Positions 1 through 9,363 of a stretch of DNA of 64,000 nucleotides are shown here, one piece after another. The DNA lies in contig NC_009418.2 of NCBI RefSeq assembly GCF_000002875.2, positions 480,130 to 544,129 of the forward strand. Reading direction: 5' to 3'. The notes beneath the pieces were generated by a model, which made no database searches, had not been told where the DNA came from, and was given only the letters and a program-made list of their open reading frames with translations. The position numbers and the translations under genes were made by a program. This stretch comes from Leishmania infantum JPCM5 (taxonomy: Eukaryota > Euglenozoa > Kinetoplastea > Trypanosomatida > Trypanosomatidae). How positions within the stretch are numbered: the stretch's first letter is position 1; each line of letters opens with the position of its first letter.

Positions 1-60
1 CGCCCGCTGCACGAGGCCGCCGAGTAGCGAAAGCAGCGGGAGGTGTCTGCCGAGCAGGTC
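1..60 (-). pseudogene. Possible tuzin-like relic at the window edge
   Basis: On the minus strand, bases about 8-36 closely resemble bases about 6035-6065 of the larger relic downstream of the acyltransferase. Both encode a short Leu/Ser-rich stretch of the form LLSLLG. The rest would lie outside the window. Nothing between 60 and 330 reads as a convincing protein, because the frame changes repeatedly. The match is only about 27 bases long, so it is suggestive rather than proof. An amastin array with interspersed tuzin copies would explain it. Confidence 0.25.
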
Positions 61-1215
61 TCTTACATCCAGCAGCGCACCCCTTCGCCAGCATCCGTCA
101 GCAGCGTCCAGGTCGCAATGCCCATCACCCTGGCGACGGCGCCCTTCACGTACACGCCGGACCGCCCCACGGCACGGCCCCTCTTGCCGGCCCTGAGCAT
201 CCCCACCCTGCCCGCCGGGCGCGTGCGGCGCACACAACCCACCAGGCATCCCGGGCCGTCCCCCGCCGCTCTTCCGTAGACGACGGCGGGTGGACCGTCC
301 CGCAGGCACAGTCACCGCGCTGCCCGGGGCGCGACAACGCAAAATGTGCGCCGCCGCCACCAGCGCTTCACGCGGGCGAGCAACAGTAATGCCAAGTCAC
401 CTCAGGCGATGCCGAAGCAGCAGCACCACCCGTGCCGCCTACAGCGCGCAGACAGCTGCCGGAGATGCCTCTCAGCGCCGCGGCTCGCCAGTAGCAGAAT
501 GAATGCATTTGTGTGCGCATGCGTGCTCTTGGCTCCCGTGTGCCGGTGCCCGCGTTCACGCCCGGGCTGCTCCCCTCCATCACCGTGTGTCTCCGAGAGG
601 CACCCGTGAGGCGGGCGCGAAGGTGCAGCAGAGAGAAGAGAGGGGCAGATCAAGAGGCATCCATGCAGACAGGGCCTGCGCGGCCACAAGGCGCACGCGC
701 GCACAGGTACACATATTCACGCACACGTGCACATGCATGCATGGGGAGATGCATGGACATGCACCGACACGCGTGAACGCACACGCGCGCGCGCAGAGCG
801 CAGCCCTACCGTTTCGCAGCACCGCAGAGCTCGGCGCTCCCCCTGCTCCTCCCCTCTCGGAGAAGATGGGGCGGCAACGGCGGCGGTGACGCTGTTGGGG
901 TGAGTCAGTCGAGGAACGGAGACAATAATGACAGAAAGCAAAAAGCAAGTAACGCGGAAGCGCGAGGAGAGAGGGACGCACGCGCACGCGCTCCGCCCGC
1001 TCGGGCGAGCACAGGGGGCGGTGGTCGGCGGGGAAAACAAAGTGCGTGGCGTTTTGATGGATTGACGGTGCAGCGCTCTAGATACAGATAGACATATGTG
1101 TATAGTGTATATGTATACTCGTCGCCATGCCGCTGCACTTATTAGTTTCTGCTACGCGTGTTTGCCAGGGAAAACTAAGCGCTGCATTACCAGCGTCTCA
1201 CTCCACCACGACCGA
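61..1215. other. Intergenic, no supported gene
   Basis: GC-rich DNA with open frames on both strands but no recognisable protein. Bases 705-800 are a low-complexity CA/CG stretch. Bases 1090-1125 are AT-rich. Presumably it is spacer within the amastin array. Confidence 0.5.
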
Positions 1216-1218
1216 GTC

Positions 1219-1330
1219 CACAGGTGCACGCATACAGCCGCGGCCCACCCACCCCTGTCGCACGGCGGCCACATCCGCGCCGTCCACGACGAGCCGTTCA
1301 GCCGTCGAGTCGGGCCATGTCGCTAGCGGG
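1219..1330. repeat. Fragment of SIDER-like retroposon
   Basis: This stretch aligns by eye with 47160-47260: a shared GCACGC.TACAGCC block, then GGCGGCCACATCCGCG and GACGAGCCGT. It therefore belongs to the same dispersed repeat as the right-hand part of the longer copy at 46557. Similarity fades after about 1330. SIDER elements are short degenerate relics of ingi/L1Tc-like retroposons, usually found in Leishmania 3' UTRs. The family assignment is inferred. Confidence 0.45.
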
Positions 1331-2211
1331 CCGCCACCTCGTCCTTCCTCCTCCATTCCTCGCACGCGTGCAGCGCGACCGGCGCCACACGGACGCGGGT
1401 GCAGGGTCCTGCTCGAGGGCGGAAGCGGCGACGCCAGCCGTGCAGGCCGCAGGGGCTGGTACAGGCGCGGACCACATGAGCACAGAGAGGAGGTGGGCCA
1501 GCCGCAGGCCAGGGCCCTGTGACACCTTGTCCTCCGCCTGCACGCCATGCCCCTCCCTCGGTCGCCTCAAGCCGCCGCATGCCGTAATATGGTGTGAATA
1601 ATCTCCACACGCGACTCTGGCCGACTCGAAAGTGTAGTTAGACAGCCACAGCAACGAAACAAACGAAGCGAAGCGCGCAAGAGAGGCGAGGGGCCCGAGG
1701 GCCGCAGGGGGCGCATACGCAGACACACTCGAGTCCAACGCAAGCGGGGCGAACAGAGAAGCAACACTGCCTCGCCTCCGCTCCGCCTCCGTACCCACTC
1801 GCTCCGCTGCGTATTCCCCTGCGGCCTCCGCGCCATCGCTCCCTTGCCAGAGTGCGTGTGCGTGCCTCTCCTCCGCTGCTCCTGCACACTGCCCATGTAT
1901 CCCCAGCGCTGCGGTGCCGCGGCTGCTCTCCACCTCGTCGTCCCCTCGATCAGCCGCCCTCGCACACACACGCGCGCAGGGAGGGGGCGGGGAAGACGAA
2001 GTGCAGGGCAGCGGCACGGAGACACAACGGGAAAATGGCAGGGCGGCACGCACACGCACACGTCCATGCGGCTCTTCTCTGCATAGGGAGAGAGACGAAA
2101 ACGAGAGAAATCGAAAGAAACATGCGAATGTCAAATCAAGCGATAGCACGAACAGAGAAACGAAAAAAACGGCAGCATATGCGCGTGCGTGTGTGTCGAG
2201 GGGTGTGGAGG
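1331..2211. other. Intergenic spacer of amastin array
   Basis: No gene is supported. Long open frames cross the area, but they are GC-driven, lack family resemblance and overlap one another. It lies downstream of amastin on the minus strand and may hold array-specific UTR sequence. Confidence 0.45.
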
Positions 2212-2594
2212 GGGGCGGGGGCGGGTGATCGATGCGGCGTGGCGTGGCGCCTCCCGTCCTCCGTGCGAGGGCGTCCGTTTCTCCACACCGCCACGTTTGT
2301 CCTCCGTGTCCACCTCGGTCACCTGCCCCTCCTTCGCTCCCCCTCCACGCCGCCGTTTTCAGGCCTGCAGCGCACGTGTCACCGTCCCGCGTCGTCCTTC
2401 GCTCCTTCACATCGCCAACGGAGCGCCGGGCGAGCGTCAAACGGGCGAACTCGACACGGCAGCGAGGGCGAGGAGCTCAGGGGGGGAACGGGGCGTGGGT
2501 TGGCCTGCCGGCCCCAGCGTTGCTTGCCCACCACCCACGCAAGGTTCCTTGGCCGCGAAGAAAGCGAAAAGCCCCCCAAGCAAACGCGGTGGGA
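2212..2594. repeat. Tandem copy 1 of amastin-downstream repeat
   Basis: About 380 bases that recur at 2854-3236 at a constant offset of 642 bases. The first 280 bases are almost identical. The last 100 have diverged, with several substitutions and small indels. The copy ends at the run of Ns. Lying just downstream of an amastin, it is likely 3' UTR or spacer duplicated along with the array. Confidence 0.8.
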
Positions 2595-2851
2595 NNNNNN
2601 NNNNNNNNNNNNNNNNNNNNNNNNNNNNNNNNNNNNNNNNNNNNNNNNNNNNNNNNNNNNNNNNNNNNNNNNNNNNNNNNNNNNNNNNNNNNNNNNNNNN
2701 NNNNNNNNNNNNNNNNNNNNNNNNNNNNNNNNNNNNNNNNNNNNNNNNNNNNNNNNNNNNNNNNNNNNNNNNNNNNNNNNNNNNNNNNNNNNNNNNNNNN
2801 NNNNNNNNNNNNNNNNNNNNNNNNNNNNNNNNNNNNNNNNNNNNNNNNNNN
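2595..2851. other. Assembly gap (257 Ns)
   Basis: A continuous run of N between two tandem copies of the same sequence. Such a gap often marks a collapsed repeat array, so its true length, and whether it hides further amastin or tuzin copies, cannot be told. Confidence 0.99.
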
Positions 2852-2853
2852 GG

Positions 2854-3236
2854 GGGGCGGGGGCGGGTGATCGATGCGGCGTGGCGTGGCGCCTCCCGTC
2901 CTCCGTGCGAGGGCGTCCGTTTCTCCACACCGCCACGTTTGTCCTCCGTGTCCACCTCGGTCACCTGCCCCTCCTTCGCTCCCCCTCCACGCCGCCGTTT
3001 CCAGGCCTGCAGCGCACGTGTCACCGTCCCGCGTCGTCCTTCGCTCCTTCACATCGCCAACGGAGCGCCGGGCGAGCGTCAGACGGGCGACTCCGACACG
3101 GCAGCGAGGGCGAGGAGCTCAGGGGGGGAACGGGGCGTGGGTGGGCCTGCCGGCGCCAGGCGTGCGTTGCCCACCACACAGCGCAGGTTACCTTGCACGC
3201 GAGGAAGCCGAAAAGCCCCCCAAGCAGACGCGCGTG
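2854..3236. repeat. Tandem copy 2 of amastin-downstream repeat
   Basis: Second copy of the unit at 2212-2594, in the same orientation. It ends about 175 bases past the amastin stop codon, so on the minus strand it is probably amastin 3' UTR. It runs to the gap on its left. Confidence 0.8.
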
Positions 3237-3410
3237 GGAGGACGCACACACGCGAGAGACGGCAGCGCGAGAGGTGAGCCGGCGAGAAGCAGCGACGAGA
3301 GTCCGCGTCTTCCCTCCCTTCTCGCGCAGGCATCAGCTCCGCCGGATCCCCCACGACGGTGTCTGTGGGGAGAAGCCGGCGGAGCCGAAGTAGCTTGCCC
3401 ACCGCCTCCT

Positions 3411-4004
3411 TCACTTCACTTCCTCCCCGCCTCTTGTATATACCCCCGGATTCGCGGTCGAAACAAGCTTCTGATCGTCGCACGGGAGCAGCAAGAAGAA
3501 GATGTTGATGATATCCAGGCACCAGGCCACCAAGAAGAGAACGAAGCCGGCTCCATACCTTGTGCCAATAATCAGCCGCTCGCAGGTTACGCCTTCATCC
3601 GTGTAGAACGTCACCACCATGGACGCCCAGACAATGCCCAAGGTGAAGATGCCAACGATGTTGAGAACCAGGCACACCCAGCGGAAGATCGAGCAGCAGA
3701 ACAGCAGAAGGACGCCCAAGACGAACGCCGCGCCGTACAGAAAGATGGAGATGACAGCCGACGCCTGGGCAGCGCGGAAACGGTTGCGGCGGCCCGTGCA
3801 ATTTGCCCACAACTGGTCCGACGTGAGAAAGTACGAGCTGTTGGAGCAACCCCATTTTGCGCCCCACAACGTCAAGCAGAAATGCGAGAATGCAATTTCG
3901 GCAATCGTGCCGCGAAACATGTCGATCGGCGTACCCACCAGCACGAAAAAGAACGCGATGAGCTGGAGGATGACGTAGAGGACCATGCCGATGCTGCACG
4001 CCAT
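3411..4004 (-). CDS. Amastin surface glycoprotein
   Basis: Predicted protein of 197 residues, normal for the family. Amastins are small four-pass surface proteins of trypanosomatids, most abundant in the intracellular amastigote. Hydrophobic segments fall at about 7-25, 81-104, 110-133 and 148-174, in the standard topology with the variable loop between the first two. The amastin signature is at 43-53, CLTLWGAKWGC; it has Gly just before the last Cys, where Asp, Glu, Asn or Thr is usual. The frame is open for 57 more codons upstream. I chose the ATG at 4004 because family N-termini begin almost directly with the first membrane segment. Downstream lie tandem repeat copies (2212-3236). In Leishmania, amastin 3' UTR elements control stage-specific expression, but I cannot point to one here. 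Confident as amastin; the subfamily is probably delta, from the array context. Confidence 0.95.
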   Translation of the reverse strand: MACSIGMVLYVILQLIAFFFVLVGTPIDMFRGTIAEIAFSHFCLTLWGAKWGCSNSSYFLTSDQLWANCTGRRNRFRAAQASAVISIFLYGAAFVLGVLLLFCCSIFRWVCLVLNIVGIFTLGIVWASMVVTFYTDEGVTCERLIIGTRYGAGFVLFLVAWCLDIINIFFLLLPCDDQKLVSTANPGVYTRGGEEVK

Positions 4005-4188
4005 TTTGGCGGATCCGCAACGCCGACAGCTGTCAAGGGCAACACGGATGTGAACGGGAGCAAGAGCGACAGGGCGGCCGAGACTGCGCGACAGAGCTGA
4101 AGAGGAGTGAGGCGAGAGCGGAAGTGAGTCAGGGCTTGGCAAGGCTATGTCTGTTGTTGTTGCACATGCACGCACACGGTGTCGCTCA

Positions 4189-4209
4189 TGTGTGTGTGTG
4201 TGTGTGTGT
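4189..4209. repeat. (TG)10 microsatellite
   Basis: Uninterrupted TG repeat in the region upstream of amastin, near its predicted splice acceptor. Confidence 0.9.
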
Positions 4210-4246
4210 CGTTAGAGGGGGAGGGATGTGGGGTGTGGGCAGGAGT

Positions 4247-4290
4247 GAAAGCGGGGGAGGAGAGAGGGAGAGACAGAGAGAGAAATGCGG
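4247..4290 (-). promoter_or_regulatory. Polypyrimidine tract upstream of amastin
   Basis: On the minus strand this is C/T-rich for about 44 bases, lying about 245 bases before the amastin ATG. The next AG on the minus strand is near 4182, which would be the spliced-leader acceptor. Predicted from the general trypanosomatid rule only. Confidence 0.35.
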
Positions 4291-4980
4291 GGGAGAGTGG
4301 CGAGGACATGGGCACGTGGCGCTGCGAGGCGCGCACAGCGGGAGCACATGGGCCACTTCTCGGCATGCACGCAAGGCACGCACGTACGGAGAGGCGGCCG
4401 GCGGACGCGAGAAGCGCCGCAACGGCAGCGAGGGCGAGACGGAAGCACCGCTGAAGGCGTCCAAGCGGAGAGGACGGAGGGCACTGCCTGCCACCCTCCT
4501 GGCAAGCCTTGCCTCCCCCCTCCCACGCTCTTCCCGTCTTGCGCAGTCTCTGCTGTGCCGCGCAGGCATCTCGCGCTGCACACAGCCTGCGCACGCCTCT
4601 GTCACCGGCCTTGCGCCGCCTCCTTCGTGTGGCCGCGGCAGCCAAGCAACCGCGCCGCGCACAGCGAGGTCGGCGTACGAGGGAGCGAGAGTGCAAAGAG
4701 CCGCAGCTGCAGGGCCTGCCGTCCGCTGCTTCTCGGCGCCGTTCTCCCCCTCCGCGTTGTCGTAGGTGCGTCTGTGTGAGGCCTTTCGAGCGGCGTGTAC
4801 AGAGGAGAAGGGAAGGGGACGAGGGGCCGCTGTGTACGCGTGTGCAGGAGAGCAGCAGCACCGCCCACTCCGCACCGCCTCCGCCGCCACCAGTCAGTCC
4901 CACATCACCCACCCGCACCTCTCCATAAGTCCAGAGAACAAAACACACATCCATGACGGCAGCGCGAGGGGAGGCAGCAG

Positions 4981-5005
4981 CACACACACACACACACACA
5001 CACAC
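4981..5005. repeat. (CA)12 microsatellite
   Basis: Uninterrupted CA repeat between amastin and the tuzin-like relic. Confidence 0.9.
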
Positions 5006-5299
5006 TCCGCCTTCCTCTTGGCCCTCACGCGCGGTACCACACCGCTGCCACCGCCTACACCACCCGCGCCGCGTCGTCGCCGCTCATTGCAGACAGCAGA
5101 GAGAGTGACAGCAGGTATAGGCGGCAGGAGGACGAACAGACGCGGCACCGCAGCGGCTCTGCGCAAGAAAGAAAGAGACACAAAAACGAAGGGCAGGAGA
5201 CGCCTCAGGCAGCGACGCCGTATGTGCGTGACTGGCCGACGAGGGCGGGGCGGAAAGGCGTGCTGCGGAACAGCCGCACACCCTTTGCGAGACTGCACC

Positions 5300-7800
5300 G
5301 CACTGCCTCCAACAGCCTCGCATTCGTACACCTTGCCGCCGAGACGCGGCCGTGATGCACGGCGGCAAGCAGCTCGTCCACATCGCTGCTGCGCGCTCCC
5401 ATTCCGTCGAAAAAGCGGTTGAGGCTGGCGGCGTCGATGGCATGCTGCGTGTAGGCGGACGCCTGCTCGTCCGTGCGCCTCACGAGGTCCCCGCCGGCAG
5501 TCGCGAGCGCACCCTCGCCCTGGGGCCACCGTGCGGCCTTGGGGAGGTTCTGGATGGCGGGCCGGAATGCATGGCCTCCCCCCCTCTCTGCTGCCGCCCG
5601 TGGGCGCGTGGGCTCGTCGTGAGGACGCAACGCACCGCAAGCATGCCTGCTACACAGCTCATGGTGCCCTTGTGCTTGGCCAGGGCACAGCAAAGCCTCA
5701 TGCCCCTCACCCGCTCGCAGTGCAGCTTGCCAATCGCCCCGTGCTGCCCGCGCGCCCACTGCACCCTCTCGCCAATGCCGCCCTGCCCGGGCTCCGACGC
5801 AGACACAGACTGCACGAGATCCGCCCTTTCCAGCAGTCAAATCCGCTCCCCCCCCAGCCGCCGCTAGAGAGGATGAGCGCGATGACCTCCACGTCGCGCG
5901 GGTCGCGCGCGCAGCAGTTCCCGCTGCGACATGGAGCGGCGCCGGTAGTTGCTCGTCCGCTGCGCGAGGCACGTCAACGAGCCAGTGCCTGAATGGGGTA
6001 GCACCTGCAGCTGCTCGCTGTCGGTGCGGAGCGTGAGGCTGCCGAGTAACGAAAGCAGCTTCTCGCCCCCTCCCCCTTTGTCCCCGCACGGCCTCCTGTG
6101 GCCGCTGAGCCACGCCCGCAGTCCCGCCGCCACGCACGACGCACAAGCGATGCGGATGGAAGGGACTGGCCCTGCTCGTCTTGGCCACCGCCCACAAGTA
6201 CACCACCATCTCCTCGGACGCAAGGTGCAGGACACTCCGGGGCACCAACCACAGTATCTCGCACTAGGGGCTGTGCCCGGCAGTATCAGTTCGCGGTGCC
6301 GCTGGCCCAGCCTCCGCAGAGCACTGATGATGTTCACACCATACGTGTGGCTCTTCTGACACCAGATGTTCATGCTGTCGGTGAACAGCTGCGCCGTGTG
6401 CAAGTCCATCGCAAGGTCCTTCGTGTCTGCGAATAGCCGGCGCCATGCGCAGAGGCTGCCCAGCTGCGCTCATGTTGTCTCGCTCCGGAAATTCTGCTCA
6501 AATCGCCCCGCGCTCTCTTCGAGCTGCGCGGCGCTTACATTCCGGCGCAGCGGCGTACACTGTAGTGCCCGCCGTGAGAGGGGGCGTGCAAGGTTGCGCT
6601 CACTTCATTTGGCTGCTTGGTCCTTCTGTCCGCTTCCGCCGCACCCCTCACCCACAAACCTCGCTGGGGGTGTGCCGTCATAGGGGCACCCCGGTACGCT
6701 GCTGCTCTGCGAGTGCGTGCTCTTTTCCTACCGTGCCCCCCCCCAACGTCTCATGCACCTGCTCGCGGTTAAACACACCAGGATCACGGGGCCTATCGTC
6801 CGCTCGTCCCGGGAGCTTGCGCTGCAGAGGGTGAGCACGCGCGAGAGCCATGCCGGAGTGAGGAGGCAGTCGAAGGCCCTCTTCAAGGCCAGTGCAATGT
6901 CCCGGCTCTTTTGTGGCGTCATGCCGAGCCCGTTGAATGCGACGCAGCAGATCGCCGAGAAGACGGCGATAACGACGGTCTGCATCATGCCACAGCCTGG
7001 ACAACACGGGTTGGTTCTGACGATTTGGGCAAGGTGAGCGTTCAGCAGAGGCCCACGCCACGTCGCGCTGCAGCAAATGGCGCCTGGGGGCGGCAGTCCC
7101 TCCCTGCCCGGCCCAAAGTTGGCTCTCCGGGCCAGGGATCGCTGGGCGGCGCTGGCATCCCCACGGCACCGGGGCACACGGTGTCGATGGACCGGGGCTG
7201 GGGGCCGTTCGCAGCCGAAGGCGCCGCGGTTGCTTGCGCCGCGGCCTGCGTTGCATCCGTCCGCTCGGCCGTCGATGCCGCTACCAGAATGAGCCACCAC
7301 ACGCTGTGTCTGCCCTGCAGCGACGCCTTGCGTGCATGCCACGGGTCGAGCACGGAAGGGGGGAGACGGAAGAGCGGCCGCGGATCCTCCTCCGTGGGCG
7401 TGTCGGTCCGCGATGGGGCCCCTCAGAGACGGCAACATCTATGTCCTCCCAGACCCACCGCAACCCGCCCTGTGTCAGCATCCGCTTCGTCTCCCGGCAG
7501 CGGGCACGAGCGGCTGTCCGTGAATTGGCTGACAGCCGCCTCGAGGCGATGGATGCACTCCTCCGACACCGGCACCCCTCCCCTCAGCAGCATGGTGATT
7601 GAGCCATCCGCATTCAGAATCCCCACGTGCGCAGGACGCCCGCCTTTCCCCGGTCTTCGGAGCTCATAGGATGCACACCGGTAGCCGGCGTAAACCGTCT
7701 GGAACCCCGCAAACGCTTGGCCGCGCGAGGCTAGGCCATGCATGAGAATGCCCATGCACAGCTTTCTTTCCGGCACCAGTCCATCGAAAACTCAGCGCAC
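5300..7800 (-). pseudogene. Degenerate tuzin-like gene, many frameshifts
   Basis: Protein-like blocks occur in order on the minus strand but in changing frames with stops between them. From the 5' end they are: 7430-7790, a start-like block with ILNADGSITMLLRGG; about 7260-7310, a hydrophobic segment with WWLILVAAS; 6740-6990, with AICCVAFNGLG and KRAFDCLLTPAWL; 6280-6420, with DSMNIWCQKSHTYGVNIIS; 6000-6080; and 5330-5440, with DVDELLAAVHHG and CTNARLLEAVR. The last block matches the C-terminal pattern I remember for tuzin, a membrane protein of unknown role whose genes are interspersed with amastin genes. That position next to amastin supports the call. No Walker A motif could be read. The total span fits one full-length gene that has decayed. 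Family assignment from memory; another amastin-linked family is possible. Confidence 0.5.
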
Positions 7801-9363
7801 GCGCACCCACCCCCCGCCCACCTCTGCACCGTCAAGACCACAGCCGCACACGAAATACAACTCTCCGGCACACCTCCAATCGCGTGAGAGAGGTATGCAG
7901 CAGAGTCGGGCCAATGGGGTCTACTATGAGGCATTTCGGTGCATTCAGATCCTTCCGCAGAGACTGGCGCACTCACCTGCTGGCTTAGGGCGGAGAGCAA
8001 GGGGCAAGCAGTAGAAGGAGGAGTGAGAGCGCTTGAGTTGCCCGCTAGCATTCGCTGTTCGAGGCGCACGCACTCACCACAGTACAACGTGGAAAAATGA
8101 AGAAAAAGAAGTAAGAGGCGGCGCACGAAAATGCAAAGGAAGAAGCAGAAGAGTGCTGTAGGACATGATGTCTGCGCTTCGGCGCCTGCTCACGCAGGAG
8201 ATACACATATATATGTATTGATGGTGGTGGTGAGTGCGGTGTGCATGGGGTGGTGGTTACTGTACTTGTTTGATGTGTCCTCTACCGCGCGTGTGTATAT
8301 TCGCGTGTGCCAAGATGTATCATGTGCAGTTAGCAGCGGCGCACAGCCACACAGTTGCTGCGGTGATCAGACAAGGCAGTGTTTCCGCTTAAGTGCGAAG
8401 GGAAAGAGAAATGAAGTGGAGCTTGAGAGAGAGAGAGAGACAGCGTTCTCTGTTCTTTGTGCTACAGAGCAACCCTCGCACGAAGAGTGTGGGTGGGCTA
8501 GTGAGTTGAGCTGTAACGAGGAGGAGGGCGCGCCTGTGTGAGTCACAACGGTCGTGGCACCGTGAGCTGCGTTCTTGCACGGCCATGGAAAGTTCGGCGA
8601 AGGCATCAACATTGTCGCAACACCAGCGAACGCAACCCACCTAGTCGCCTTCGTGCGTATACATGTTTTTCCCCCTTTCTTCAGCATCTTCTTCAGCGCG
8701 TTTAGTTCCCGTTAAGATCAGCATGGATCGCCAGCGGATCAACAGATAGGGTCATCCACTGCCTGATGTGCACAGGAGGCGAAGGGCACCACAAAAGAAA
8801 AAGGGAAGAGGGAGGCGAGTTCATCGGCACCACGGCGATGAGAGAAAGAGGAGGAGAGACGCGGCAGATGCGAAATAGGAGTAAAACCGAGCGAGCTGCC
8901 AAGTTTTCTCTCTCGACACGTCTTTGTGCGCGCACGGGTGCGATGAGTGTACAGTAAAAGGTAGACGGACAGGGAGGGGAGAGTCGGCCGGCGTACCAAC
9001 GTCGCCTTCATGAAGCGAGAAGAAAAGATGGCAGATCACAGGGAAGCATGTGACGAAGACAAAACATAAGGATCAGAGCGAGTGAGAGGTATCCAGACCC
9101 ACATAAGTTGGCAGGCAACCATCGAAACTGCTCAGTCAAACAGGGAGAGGAGCAACTAGAAGAGCTGGTGCGCGTGATTTGTTGCGCTGTGGTGGGAGGG
9201 AGCTTGATTAGACACGCCATGTGCGTCCCGGCGCGCCCCCTCCCCCCTACCCCCTGCGACACTGCTGTTACTCCATGCTGCACCTTCCCTCCTCTTCACT
9301 GCCATGAGAGCTGTCACTTCCCTTCCCTTCTCACTAAGCGCGACACAGATCTACACGAGTGTC
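7801..9363. other. Intergenic downstream of DAT
   Basis: Probably the 3' UTR of the acyltransferase gene plus spacer. It contains a (GA)n run at about 8425-8442 and a C-rich stretch at 9236-9255. No gene seen. Confidence 0.5.

Larger units (their letters stand above)
4005..5299. other. Intergenic between amastin and tuzin-like relic
   Basis: No gene supported. It holds (TG)10 at 4189-4209, a purine-rich run at about 4247-4290 that reads as a polypyrimidine tract on the minus strand (probable trans-splicing signal for amastin), and (CA)12 at 4981-5005. The open frames in this stretch are low-complexity shadows. Confidence 0.5.

Noticed and set aside
1298..2440. 380-codon open frame on the minus strand
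   Set aside because: It crosses spacer and a repeat, begins at no good ATG and has no recognisable domain.
4145..5005. 286-codon minus-strand frame upstream of amastin
   Set aside because: Built from CA/GT and purine repeats; Cys/Ser/Arg-rich with no family resemblance.
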